Part shown: positions 30,622 through 38,935 of the stretch, piece after piece
Layout: each line of letters opens with the position of its first letter
Position numbering within the stretch: the stretch's first letter is position 1
Origin: DASSTY01 sp035760645
Lineage (GTDB): Bacteria; Gemmatimonadota; Gemmatimonadetes; Gemmatimonadales; GWC2-71-9
Direction of reading: 5' to 3'
DNA length: 46,249 nucleotides
NCBI GenBank assembly: GCA_035760645.1
Contig: DASTSO010000063.1
Coordinates: 1-46,249, forward strand
Notes under the pieces: generated by a model
Database searches by the model: none
The model's input: only the letters and a program-made list of their open reading frames with translations
What the model was told of the DNA's origin: nothing
Position numbers and translations under genes: made by a program

Positions 30622-30816
30622 TCAGTCGATCGCCTCGCACTCGTCCGGGTTGAAGTAGTGGTCGGAGTCGAAGAAGACGAACGGCCCGGTGTAGCCGGCT
30701 TCCTCGAGCCGGGTCTCCAGCGTCGGGTGATCCTCCATCTCGCTGCGCTTCGCACTGAAGGCGACCACCGTGGCGTCACCCGTCGAGTGATAGCACGCCG
30801 CGAACATTCTCGGCAT
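30622..30816 (-). CDS. Small hypothetical protein, 64 residues
   Basis: A 64-residue acidic protein, not recognised. It reads MPRMFAACYHSTGDATVV, then a charged helix region, then GPFVFFDSDHYFNPDECEAID. The GGGAGGAG ribosome site six bases before ATG 30816 is among the strongest in the window, which supports a real gene. TATTGT (30903-30898, minus) fits a -10 box and gives a leader of about 75 bases. The TauE/SafE gene follows within ten bases. Two Cys and two His residues are present but no known metal motif. Confidence 0.68.
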   Translation of the reverse strand: MPRMFAACYHSTGDATVVAFSAKRSEMEDHPTLETRLEEAGYTGPFVFFDSDHYFNPDECEAID

Positions 30817-30921
30817 CGCTCCTCCCTTCCTCGGTCGTCCCGTGTGCGGGCGTTCGTCCCGTCTGCGATCGTTGCGTCTGCGGCCACTCCAGCCACCACA
30901 ATATGCGCCCCGGGGACGATG

Positions 30922-30953
30922 CGCGAGGGGTGACCCGGTATTCACCCCTCGCG
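30922..30953. terminator. Terminator overlapping the ybbP stop codon
   Basis: Perfect 12-bp stem CGCGAGGGGTGA (30922-30933 with 30942-30953) and an 8-base loop. The right arm contains the stop codon of the ABC permease gene (30942-30944). Confidence 0.7.
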
Positions 30954-33536
30954 GAGCGCCTCGAGCGGGGTGCGCCGCGCCACCTCGCGGCTCCCCGCCA
31001 CCCCGACGAGGAGGGTGAGCGCCACGACGCCCGCGCCCAGGGCGAGGAGCCCCGCGACGGGCACGGCGAGGCGCGTGTCGAAGACGAAGCGGGCGAGCGC
31101 CCACCCGGCGGCGGTGGCGAGGCCGAGGCCCACGAGCGCCGCGAGCGCGCCCAGCGCGAGATACTCGGCCACGACGATGCGGCCGATCTGCCGGCGCGTC
31201 GCGCCCAGCGTGCGGAGCAGCACCGCTTCCCGCCGGCGCTGCAGGCGGCTCGTCGAGACGGCGCCGACGAGGACGAGCGCGCCGGTGAGGAGACTGAAGA
31301 GCGCCATGAAGCGGATCGCGAGGACCACCTGCCCCACGAGATGCTCGAGCGCCGCCGCGATCGAGGCGAGATCGAGCACGGTGATGTTCGGCAGCCGCTC
31401 GGCGAGCGCGCGCTGCAGCGCGCCGCGCACCGCCGGGTCGGCGGCGCGGGTCAGCACCACCCAGGTCTGCGGCGCCTGCTCCAGCGCGCCGGGCGCGAAG
31501 ACGACGAAGAAGTTGGGCTCGAAGCGCGCCCAGTCCACGTCGCGCAGACTCGCCACCCGCGACGGCACCTCGAGGCCCTGCACGTCCCAGACGATCTCGT
31601 CGCCGACGCCGACGCCGAGCTCGCGGGCGAGGCCGGATTCGACGCTGATCGGAACGGGCGGAACGGGCGGGACGGCGGGACGGCGGGACGGCGGGAGGTG
31701 ATCGCGCGACCACCACGTGCCGGCGACGAGCTGCTCCGACGCGACGAGCGTGTCGCGGTAGGTCGAACGGTATTCCCGGCGCAGCGCCCAGGCGTTCGAT
31801 CCCTCCCGCCGTCCCGCCGTCCCGCCGTCCCGCCCCAGCAACTCCGTCACCGCCCGCCCCCTGATCGACCGGATCCGCATCGGCACGATCGGCACCGGCG
31901 CGGAGGCGGTGAGGCCGCGCGCGGCGAGCGTGGAGTCGACCGCGGCGCGCTGGTCGGTCTGGATGTCGAAGAGGACGAGGTTGGGGCGGGCGGCGGGGCC
32001 GCCCAGGTCGAGCTCGGCGAGCAGCCCGTGCTGCGCGACGACGAGGGTGCCGAGGAGGAACGCGCCGAAGCCCAGGGCGAGGACCACCGCCACGGTCTGG
32101 TTGGCGGGGCGGTAGAGATTGGCGAGCCCCTGGCGCCAGACGTAGGGCGCGCGGTGCGGGAACCAGCGCCGCATCCCGCGCACGAGCGCCCAGCTCGCGA
32201 GCGCGAGGACGCCGAGCGCGGCGCCGATGCCGGCGGCGAACCAGAGGCCGGTGCGCAGGTCGCCCACCTGCAGCACGGCGAGGGCGGGGACGGTGAGGGC
32301 GAGGAGCGCGAAGGCCGCCCAGCGCCACGGATCGCGCGCGGCGCGCTCCCGCTCGCTCTCGTAGGCGCGCCGGAGGGCGGCGAGCGGCGGGATGCGGCGC
32401 ACGGCGAGGAGCGGCGGGAGCGCGAAGGCGAGCGTGGTCCAGAGCCCCATGCCGAGGCCGGTGAGCGCGGCGCGCCCGGAGAGCGCGGGCTCGACGGCGA
32501 CGGGGAGAAAGTCGCGGAGGAGGCCGGGCAGCGCCTGCTGGGCCGCGACGCCCAGGACGACACCGAGGGCGCTGCCGCCGAGGCCCAGCAGCCCGGCTTC
32601 GATCAGGTACGCGGCGAGCAGGTGTCCCGAGCCCGCGCCGAGGCAGCGGAGCACGGCGATCGTCTCCTGCTGCTGCTTCAGGAAGACGTGCACCGCGCTC
32701 GCCACCCCGAGGCCGCCGAGGAGCAGCGCGACGAGGGCGACGAGCCCGAGGTAGCGCCCGAGGCGGCCCAGCGAGTCGTCGAGGCGGCGCTGGTCGTCGC
32801 CCACGGTGCGGACCCGGATGCGCTCGCCCTGGAGGCGCGCGCGCCAGTCGGCGGCGAGGCGCTGCACGTCGGCGCCGGCGGGGGCGCGCACGTAGGTGGC
32901 GTATTCGGCGCGGGCGCCGAAGCCCAGGAGCTTCGTGGCGGGCAGATCGCGCGCGGGGAGGAAGACGCGGGGGCCGAGGGCGGCGCGCGCGCCGACGTCG
33001 CCCGGCATGCTGCGGAGCTCGCCGGCGATCACGAAGCGGCCCTCGCCCAGGGCGAGGGTGTCGCCGACGCGCGCGTCGAGGGCGGCGAGGAGCTCGGGAT
33101 CCACCACGACGCCGCGGCCCTGCTGGAGCGCGTCCCAGGCGCCGGCGGGCTCGGTGACGATCCGGCCGTAGAAGGGATAGCGGCCCTCGACCGCGGCGGC
33201 CTGCACGAGCCGCGCGCCGCTGGTGCGGGGGACGTAGGCCATCGCGGCGAAGCGCGTGACGCGCGCGAGGTCGGCGCGGCGCACCGAGCGCGCGAGGAGC
33301 TCGGTGACGCGCGGCGTGAACGCCTGGCGCCCGGTGAGGGCGATGTCGGCGCCGAGGAGGTCGCGCGCCTGGGCGCGCACCGAGGCGCGGAGGTTGTCGG
33401 TGAAGGAGTCCACCGCCACCAGCGCCGCGACGCCCACCGACACGGCGGCGACGAGGAGCCCCAGCCGGCGCCGCGCCGCGCGCAGCTCGCGCCCGGCGTG
33501 CCGGAGGACGAAGCGGGCGCCGCCCACGCCGCTCAC
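30942..33536 (-). CDS. ybbP: YbbP-type ABC transporter permease (FtsX family)
   Basis: 864 residues, two FtsX-like halves: membrane helices near residue 25, around 270-400 and 430-510, and at the C-terminus around 720-855, with large periplasmic domains between. Motifs include GADIALTGRQAF, FLKQQQETIAVLRCLGA and RLQRRREAVLLRTLGATRRQIGRIVVAEY, typical of YbbP/LolE-like MacB-class exporters. Residues about 569-576 (from GGTAGRR) and 616-623 (SRRPAVPP) are encoded by GGGACGGC octamer repeats in opposite orientation and look like insertions into periplasmic loops. Start GTG 33536 overlaps the ATPase stop as GTGA. Substrate is probably a lipid or lipoprotein, by family. Confidence 0.9.
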   Translation of the reverse strand: MSGVGGARFVLRHAGRELRAARRRLGLLVAAVSVGVAALVAVDSFTDNLRASVRAQARDLLGADIALTGRQAFTPRVTELLARSVRRADLARVTRFAAMAYVPRTSGARLVQAAAVEGRYPFYGRIVTEPAGAWDALQQGRGVVVDPELLAALDARVGDTLALGEGRFVIAGELRSMPGDVGARAALGPRVFLPARDLPATKLLGFGARAEYATYVRAPAGADVQRLAADWRARLQGERIRVRTVGDDQRRLDDSLGRLGRYLGLVALVALLLGGLGVASAVHVFLKQQQETIAVLRCLGAGSGHLLAAYLIEAGLLGLGGSALGVVLGVAAQQALPGLLRDFLPVAVEPALSGRAALTGLGMGLWTTLAFALPPLLAVRRIPPLAALRRAYESERERAARDPWRWAAFALLALTVPALAVLQVGDLRTGLWFAAGIGAALGVLALASWALVRGMRRWFPHRAPYVWRQGLANLYRPANQTVAVVLALGFGAFLLGTLVVAQHGLLAELDLGGPAARPNLVLFDIQTDQRAAVDSTLAARGLTASAPVPIVPMRIRSIRGRAVTELLGRDGGTAGRREGSNAWALRREYRSTYRDTLVASEQLVAGTWWSRDHLPPSRRPAVPPVPPVPISVESGLARELGVGVGDEIVWDVQGLEVPSRVASLRDVDWARFEPNFFVVFAPGALEQAPQTWVVLTRAADPAVRGALQRALAERLPNITVLDLASIAAALEHLVGQVVLAIRFMALFSLLTGALVLVGAVSTSRLQRRREAVLLRTLGATRRQIGRIVVAEYLALGALAALVGLGLATAAGWALARFVFDTRLAVPVAGLLALGAGVVALTLLVGVAGSREVARRTPLEALREG
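31669..31692. repeat. Octamer repeat in ybbP, three units (forward)
   Basis: Three GGGACGGC units then GGGAGGTGATC. Preceded by two degenerate units (GGAACGGGC type). In the minus-strand gene it encodes the Pro/Arg-rich segment SRRPAVPP. Confidence 0.93.
31808..31831. repeat. Octamer repeat in ybbP, three units (inverted)
   Basis: Three GCCGTCCC units, inverted relative to the copy at 31669-31692, with the same GGGAGG edge facing inward. Encodes GGTAGRR, the same peptide as the dnaE2 copy. Confidence 0.93.
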
Positions 33537-34228
33537 ACCGCGACCCGGGCGTCGACCTGCTCGTCGGCTACGATGCGGCCGTCGGCGAGGCGGATGATGC
33601 GGCCGGCGCGGCGGGCGAGGTCGGGATCGTGGGTGACGAGGACGAGCGTGGTGCCCTGGTCGCGGTTGAGCTCGAGCATGAGATCGATGATCGTCGCCCC
33701 GGTGCGCGCGTCGAGGTTGCCGGTGGGCTCGTCGGCGAAGAGGATCCGCGGCCGGTTGGCGAAGGCGCGCGCCAGGGCGACGCGCTGCTGCTCGCCGCCC
33801 GAGAGCTGGGCGGGGTAGTGGTGCGCGCGGGCCCCGAGCCCCACACGCGCGAGCAGCGCGTCGGCGCGCGCGCCCGCGTCGCTTCCGGCGTCGCCGGCGA
33901 GCTCGAGCGGCACGAGCACGTTCTCGCGCGCCGTGAGCGTGGGGACGAGCTGGAACGACTGGAAGACGAACCCCACGCGCTCGCGCCGCAGCCGCGCGCG
34001 GCCGTCCTCGTCGAGCGCGGCGAGGTCCACGCCGTCGAGCTGCACCGTGCCCGCGGTGGGCCGGTCGAGCCCGGCGAGGAGACCCAGGAGCGTCGTCTTC
34101 CCGCTCCCCGAGGGGCCGACGATCGCCACGAAGCCGCCCGCCGGCACCGTGAAGGTGATATCCTTCAACACGGTGAGGGGGCGACCCCCGGAGAGGTAGG
34201 TACGCGTGAGTGACTGGCAGCGCAGCAT
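33533..34228 (-). CDS. ybbA: YbbA-type ABC transporter ATP-binding protein
   Basis: 231-residue ATPase of the MacB/LolD class. Walker A is GPSGSGKT, the Q-loop FVFQSFQLVPTLTARENV, the signature LSGGEQQR, Walker B RILFADEP with TGNLD, and the H-loop VTHDPDLA. It powers the permease encoded next, with which it overlaps by four bases. Start ATG 34228 was chosen from the conserved MLRCQSLTRTY; longer in-frame starts would run antisense through the tesA gene. Its ATG and an in-frame ATG of tesA overlap in the palindrome CATG. Confidence 0.93.
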   Translation of the reverse strand: MLRCQSLTRTYLSGGRPLTVLKDITFTVPAGGFVAIVGPSGSGKTTLLGLLAGLDRPTAGTVQLDGVDLAALDEDGRARLRRERVGFVFQSFQLVPTLTARENVLVPLELAGDAGSDAGARADALLARVGLGARAHHYPAQLSGGEQQRVALARAFANRPRILFADEPTGNLDARTGATIIDLMLELNRDQGTTLVLVTHDPDLARRAGRIIRLADGRIVADEQVDARVAV

Positions 34229-35048
34229 GCGACGTCCGTGTGGTTCGTTCGGTGAGTCGGTCGGCGGTTCGTTCCGGTCCTGGTCCGTGGCGCTCGCGCT
34301 CGCGGGCGCCGCGCTGGTGCCCCTGGCGCTCGGCGCCTGCCGCGCCGGCGCGGACGAGCGCCGCGAGGCGGTGGCCGAGCGCGCCGACTCGGCGCCCGCG
34401 GCGGCGGGTCCCGACGGGATGACGGCCGACCCGCGCGGCACGGTGGTCTTCCTCGGCACCAGTCTCACCGCGGGCTACGGGCTGTCCGATCCCGCGCTCG
34501 CCTATCCCGCGCTCATCCAGGCGAAGATCGATTCCGCGGGGCTCCCGTTCCGCGTCGTGAACGCGGGGGTGAGCGGCGAGACCTCGGCCGGCGCGCGGCG
34601 GCGGATCGACTGGGTCCTGCGCCAGCCCGTCGCGGTGCTCGTCGTCGAGACGGGCGCGAACGACGGGCTGCGCGGGCTTCCCGTCGAGGAGCTGCGCGAC
34701 AATCTCCGCGCCATCCTCGACCGCGCCCGCCGGCAGACGCCGCCCCCGCGGCTCGTCGTCGTCGGGATGGAGGCGCCGCCCAACCTCGGCGCGCGGTACA
34801 CGGCGGCCTTCCGCGCGGTCTACCCGGAGGTCGCGCGCGCCTACGATGCGGCGCTCGTCCCGTTCCTCCTCGCCGGCGTCGGCGGCATCGACAGCCTCAA
34901 TCAGGGCGACGGGCTCCATCCGACCGCGCGGGGACAGCGCGTCATCGCCGCCACCGTCTGGCGCACGCTCGCGCCGGTGCTTCAGCGCGCCGCCCGCGAA
35001 CGCCCCGCGCGCGAGGGCCCCACGAGCGAGGCCCGGCCCGCCACCTGA
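34206..35048 (+). CDS. tesA: TesA-like SGNH esterase/lysophospholipase, lipoprotein
   Basis: 280 residues. Signal peptide with lipobox ALGAC. The SGNH hydrolase blocks are all visible: block I GTSLTAG (Ser nucleophile), Gly in NAGVSGET, Asn in GANDGL, and Asp/His in DGLHPT. E. coli TesA is the closest characterised type, a periplasmic thioesterase, lysophospholipase and arylesterase. Start may be GTG 34206, with GGAGAGG upstream, or ATG 34227. The former overlaps the divergent ybbA start by 23 bases. A disordered Arg/Pro-rich tail ends the protein. Confidence 0.9.
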   Translation: MSDWQRSMRRPCGSFGESVGGSFRSWSVALALAGAALVPLALGACRAGADERREAVAERADSAPAAAGPDGMTADPRGTVVFLGTSLTAGYGLSDPALAYPALIQAKIDSAGLPFRVVNAGVSGETSAGARRRIDWVLRQPVAVLVVETGANDGLRGLPVEELRDNLRAILDRARRQTPPPRLVVVGMEAPPNLGARYTAAFRAVYPEVARAYDAALVPFLLAGVGGIDSLNQGDGLHPTARGQRVIAATVWRTLAPVLQRAARERPAREGPTSEARPAT

Positions 35049-35084
35049 CGAATTCTAGCCACCCCCCACGCCGGACGCCCGCCC

Positions 35085-35675
35085 ATGCGCCTGCTCGCCT
35101 TCGCCGCCTCGCTGCGGCGCGACTCGCTCAACAAGAAGCTTCTCGCCCTCGCCGCCGAGCGCCTCCGCGCGCTCGGCGCGGAGGTGGACCACGCCGACTT
35201 CGCCGACTTCGACGCCCCGCTCTACAACGCCGACCTGCAGCACAGCGCGGGCTTCCCGCCCGGCGTCGAGGCGTTCGTCCACCGGCTCCAGGCGGTCGAC
35301 GGGCTCATGATCGCGAGCCCCGAGTACAACTACTCGCTGCCGGGGACGCTCAAGAACCTCATCGACTGGGCGAGCCGCGTGCGCCCGGTGCCGTTCCGCG
35401 GGAAGAGCGGCGTGCTGCTCGCCGCGAGCAACGGCGTGATCGGCGGCATCCGCGGCCTCTGGCAGCTGCGCATCCCGCTCGAGGGGAACGGGGTGTTCCT
35501 CTACCCCGACATGTTCGCCCTCGCGAGCGCGGGGCAGGCATTCGACGACGAGGGCCGCCTCAGGGACGCCGCCCTGGCGGAGCGGCTCGAGCACCTGCTC
35601 GTCGGCTACCTCGCGGCGGGACGCAAGCTGGCGGGGAAGGAGGAAGAGGAGGAGAAGCTGACGGGGGAGGACTGA
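35085..35675 (+). CDS. NADPH-dependent FMN reductase family protein
   Basis: 196-residue flavodoxin-fold protein. The phosphate-binding loop near residue 8 (ASLRRDSLNKKL) and the flavin-contact block SPEYNYSLPGTLKNLIDWASR are typical of the NADPH-dependent FMN reductase/azoreductase family (chromate or quinone reductases). It probably reduces quinones or electrophiles with NADPH. A run of Glu/Lys residues ends the protein. It follows tesA by 36 bases and may be cotranscribed. No clear ribosome site. Confidence 0.88.
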   Translation: MRLLAFAASLRRDSLNKKLLALAAERLRALGAEVDHADFADFDAPLYNADLQHSAGFPPGVEAFVHRLQAVDGLMIASPEYNYSLPGTLKNLIDWASRVRPVPFRGKSGVLLAASNGVIGGIRGLWQLRIPLEGNGVFLYPDMFALASAGQAFDDEGRLRDAALAERLEHLLVGYLAAGRKLAGKEEEEEKLTGED

Positions 35676-35689
35676 GGCCGTGCGCCGGC

Positions 35690-35718
35690 TTGACACTCCC
35701 CTCTCCCCGCCGGAGCTT
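35690..35718 (+). promoter_or_regulatory. Promoter with perfect -35 TTGACA
   Basis: TTGACA (35690-35695), 17-base spacer, GAGCTT (35713-35718), where only the first -10 base departs from the TAGCTT-like boxes seen elsewhere. It would drive the zinc-ribbon gene at 35772 with a leader of about 47 bases. Confidence 0.6.
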
Positions 35719-35771
35719 TGCTGCGTCCCCGAACATCACCCCGTCCGCCGAATCCGCGGGAGTCGCGTCGC

Positions 35772-36404
35772 ATGACCCACATTCCGTTCACCGGCAACTA
35801 CCAGGACCTGTCCACGGACAAGGGCTACCAGTTCAAGTTCCTTTGCGAGAAGTGCGGCAACGGCTACATGTCGAGCTTCAAGACCTCGAAGCTCGGCCTC
35901 GCCTCCTCCGCGGCCGACATCGCGGGCTCGCTCCTGGGCGGCATCTTCGGGCGGGCGTCGAGCACCGCGTACGAGATCCAGCGCGCCATCGGCGGGCCGG
36001 CGCACGACGCGGCGCTCAAGGAGGCGGTGCAGGAGATCGCGCCGACGTTCAAGCAGTGCACCCGCTGCGGCAACTGGGTCTGCGAGCCGATCTGCTGGAA
36101 CCGGAAGGCGCAACTCTGCGAGACCTGCGCGCCCGACCTCGACGAGGAGATGGCCGCGGCGCAGGCGCAGGCGGGGCGCGAGCAGATGATCGAGAAGGCG
36201 CGCACGGTGGACTGGACCGCGCAGCGCGACGTCGCCACCGTCACGGGGGCGCAGTGCCCCGCGTGCGGCGCGAAGACGCAGGGCGGGAAGTTCTGCGGCG
36301 AGTGCGGCGCCTCGCTCAACCCGAAGAAGACCTGCGCGCACTGCGGCACGGTGGCGGACGGCAGCCCGAAGTTCTGTCCCGAGTGCGGCCAGACCTTCGC
36401 CTGA
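35772..36404 (+). CDS. Multi-zinc-ribbon protein
   Basis: 210 residues, soluble. Four Cys modules: CEKCGNG near residue 25, CTRCGNWVCEPICW with CETC near 95-120, then two C-terminal double ribbons CPACG...CGECG and CAHCG...CPECG (about 160-208), the latter resembling DUF7577/double-zinc-ribbon tails. Residues 35-75 hold a Gly/Ala/Ser-rich, weakly hydrophobic stretch. A similar zinc ribbon plus SPFH or TM2 partner layout occurs in bacterial stress proteins, but no partner of that kind is here. It forms a two-gene operon with the next gene, ten bases downstream. Confidence 0.75.
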   Translation: MTHIPFTGNYQDLSTDKGYQFKFLCEKCGNGYMSSFKTSKLGLASSAADIAGSLLGGIFGRASSTAYEIQRAIGGPAHDAALKEAVQEIAPTFKQCTRCGNWVCEPICWNRKAQLCETCAPDLDEEMAAAQAQAGREQMIEKARTVDWTAQRDVATVTGAQCPACGAKTQGGKFCGECGASLNPKKTCAHCGTVADGSPKFCPECGQTFA

Positions 36405-36414
36405 GCCGCGCTCG

Positions 36415-37572
36415 ATGACGACGACCGGCCCCGTCACCCGCGAGGCGCAGACGGCCTGGACGCTCACCGACGGCGCCGGCCCGGTGACGGGGCAGGGCGA
36501 GGGCACCGCGGTCGTCACCGACGACGGGCTCACGGTGGGCGACGTCGCGGTGAGCTTCCTCGACGCCGACGGCTTCCAGGCGGCCGACTACGCGATCACG
36601 CTCGACCTCTGGCCCGCCGGCCGGCTCGTGCTCGCGCGGCTCGGCCGGCGGTTCGAGACGTTCGCGGCCGCGCTCGCCGCGGCGCGCACGCGCGCGCGGC
36701 TCGCGGGACTCCTCGCCCACGGCATCGACGCGCCGGCGGTGTTCGACGGTGCGCTGCTCGACCCCGAGGGCGCGCGGACCGGGCCGCCGGGGCGTCCCGC
36801 GCAGTTCCTCCTCTACTCCACCCACGTCGCCGTCGCGCCGGCGGATGCGGATCCGTTCCAGGCGCCGTACGGAGGGATGGCCACGTGCCGGCTCGACGGC
36901 CCGGGGCGCGTCACCTGCGAGGGGCCCGGCGGCACGCTTCGCATCGGCCAGCTCGGGCGCCAGGGCGACGCCGTCCTGCACGCGCTCGAGACGCGCCGCG
37001 CCGCGCTCCAGCGCATCTACGCCGAGGCGACGGGCACGCCGGTCTTCCGCGACGGCGTCGGTGTGCCGCGCTCCGAGCTCCCGCAGTTCGACCGCCTGGT
37101 CGCCCGCCTCACCGCGCCCGAGCGGCGGCCGATGGCCGAGACGATTCTGGCCGCGGTGACGGAGGGCGAGCCGCGGCTCGGCCTCGTCACCCTCCTCGAC
37201 ATGGACGGCGAGGCGCACGCGGCCGAGCCGCCGCTCCCCGAGAACATCGCGAGCTTCCTCCTCGCTCCCGTCGGCGACGTCGTCGTGCTCGAGCTCCTCT
37301 CGGGGCCGAGCGCCGCGACCTACGCCTTCGCGGGCGGGATCGGCGCGGTGAACCAGGATCTCCAGACCCTCCACTTCCGCCGCGCCCCTCTCGCCCTGAG
37401 CGAAGCGCACGCGGCGCTCGAGCCCGCGAATCCCTACCGTCTCGCCCTGCGCCGCCTCGCGCCGCTCCAGCGCCTCCGCGCGGCGACGCGGGCGCGGGTG
37501 ATCCACAACGAGGGGTGGGGGGAGTGTTTCGGGCGCGACGTGCTGGAGGGCGGGAGCTCCGTGGCTGGCTGA
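36415..37572 (+). CDS. Hypothetical protein in zinc-ribbon operon
   Basis: 385 residues, not recognised. No signal peptide or membrane segment. The N-terminal 75 residues look like a PH-like or bacterial-PH beta domain (GEGTAVVTDDGLTVGDVAVSFLDADGF... ITLDLWPAGRLVLARLG), and the pattern GTLRIG ... FLLYSTHVAVAP may be a second such strand set. The C-terminal half is mixed alpha/beta. A membrane-trafficking or scaffold role with the zinc-ribbon partner is only a guess. Followed by a very large palindrome. Confidence 0.65.
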   Translation: MTTTGPVTREAQTAWTLTDGAGPVTGQGEGTAVVTDDGLTVGDVAVSFLDADGFQAADYAITLDLWPAGRLVLARLGRRFETFAAALAAARTRARLAGLLAHGIDAPAVFDGALLDPEGARTGPPGRPAQFLLYSTHVAVAPADADPFQAPYGGMATCRLDGPGRVTCEGPGGTLRIGQLGRQGDAVLHALETRRAALQRIYAEATGTPVFRDGVGVPRSELPQFDRLVARLTAPERRPMAETILAAVTEGEPRLGLVTLLDMDGEAHAAEPPLPENIASFLLAPVGDVVVLELLSGPSAATYAFAGGIGAVNQDLQTLHFRRAPLALSEAHAALEPANPYRLALRRLAPLQRLRAATRARVIHNEGWGECFGRDVLEGGSSVAG

Positions 37573-37587
37573 GCTCCGCGGACGGAT

Positions 37588-37697
37588 CGGCGGGAGAGGC
37601 GGGACGGCGGGAGGTCCCGCTGACGAACGAGCCTCCGGTGATGACACCGGAGGCTCGTTGCAATGATGAGTTTCCCGCCGTCCCGCCTCTCCCGCCG
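37588..37697. terminator. Nested palindrome terminator between convergent genes
   Basis: An outer perfect 25-bp inverted repeat (37588-37612 with 37673-37697), which contains one GGGACGGC octamer in each arm, encloses an inner perfect 15-bp hairpin (37626-37640 with 37645-37659, loop ATGA). It lies between a plus-strand gene ending at 37572 and osmC ending at 37704. Confidence 0.9.
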
Positions 37698-37703
37698 GCC
37701 CGC

Positions 37704-38132
37704 CTACTCCAGCTTCGCGTCCAACTCCAGCTTCACGTTCCCCTTCAGCGCGTTCGACACCGGGCAGCCGTTCTTCGCCTGCTCGGCGGCCTGCTGGAAC
37801 TGCTCCTGGCCGATGCCGGGGACCTGGCCGCGGACCTCGAGGCGCATGGTGGTGATCCGGAAGCCGCCATCGGCCTTGTCGATCGTGCAGTGCGCCGTGG
37901 TGCTGATGCGGGTGGGCGGGGTGCCGGCCTGCTCGAGGCCGAGGCTCAGCGCCATGCTGAGGCACGCGGCGTGGGCCGCGGCAATGAGCTCTTCGGGGTT
38001 GGTGCCCGGCGCGCTCTCGAAGCGGGTCGCGAAGGAGTAGTCACCCTTGAAGGCGCCGCTCTTCGCGGTGAAGGTGCCCTTCCCGCCCTTCAGTCCCCCC
38101 TCCCACACGGCACTCGCGCTGCTGGTCGGCAT
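37704..38132 (-). CDS. OsmC family peroxiredoxin
   Basis: 142-residue OsmC-type thiol peroxidase, which reduces organic hydroperoxides. The two redox cysteines are Cys57 (AAHAACLSMAL) and Cys123 (KNGCPVSNAL). TNPEELIAAAHAACL and the LEVRG segment are typical. A GGAGGAGG ribosome site precedes the ATG, and a good promoter lies 65-95 bases upstream. Cytoplasmic, monocistronic. Confidence 0.93.
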   Translation of the reverse strand: MPTSSASAVWEGGLKGGKGTFTAKSGAFKGDYSFATRFESAPGTNPEELIAAAHAACLSMALSLGLEQAGTPPTRISTTAHCTIDKADGGFRITTMRLEVRGQVPGIGQEQFQQAAEQAKNGCPVSNALKGNVKLELDAKLE

Positions 38133-38164
38133 GGTGCTCCTCCTCCGTCCGGTTGATTCGGCCC

Positions 38165-38187
38165 GAGGCCCGCCCCGCGCGGGCCTC
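38165..38187. terminator. Hairpin in osmC leader / after upstream gene
   Basis: Perfect 9-bp stem GAGGCCCGC (38165-38173 with 38179-38187). It lies in the osmC leader, downstream of the osmC -10 box, and also 43 bases past the stop of the preceding minus-strand gene. It could be a terminator for read-through or a leader element. Confidence 0.45.
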
Positions 38188-38197
38188 GCTCCCGCGC

Positions 38198-38226
38198 ATA
38201 GTAGTCGGGCCCGGGCGGAGAGTCAG
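38198..38226 (-). promoter_or_regulatory. osmC promoter
   Basis: On the minus strand, CTGACT (38226-38221), 17-base spacer, TACTAT (38203-38198). RNA would start near 38191 and leave a leader of about 58 bases. Confidence 0.65.
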
Positions 38227-38229
38227 CCC

Positions 38230-38844
<615 letters not shown>

Positions 38845-38890
38845 GGGAGGCCTCCTCGAGAGGGACGAACGCTGAATCGTCGCCTCACTC

Positions 38891-38917
38891 GGATGCCGCC
38901 CGGGCCGCGAGCGTTTG
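38891..38917 (-). promoter_or_regulatory. ECF-type promoter motif, copy 2
   Basis: Minus strand: CAAAC (38917-38913), 16 bases, GCATCC, within GCGGCATCC (38899-38891). The spacing and both elements match copy 1 at 41035-41061. It precedes the hypothetical secreted protein gene. Confidence 0.6.
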
Positions 38918-38935
38918 AACCGGCGCGCGGCGCGC

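Noticed and set aside
31669..31831. The two opposed octamer arrays as ends of one MITE-like element
   Set aside because: The sequence between them encodes YbbP-like residues that belong to the family, so the copies look like two separate insertions rather than one mobile unit.
30903..33818. Long plus-strand frame antisense to the ABC transporter
   Set aside because: Low-complexity Arg/Glu/Ala product opposite a clear ybbP; a compositional shadow.
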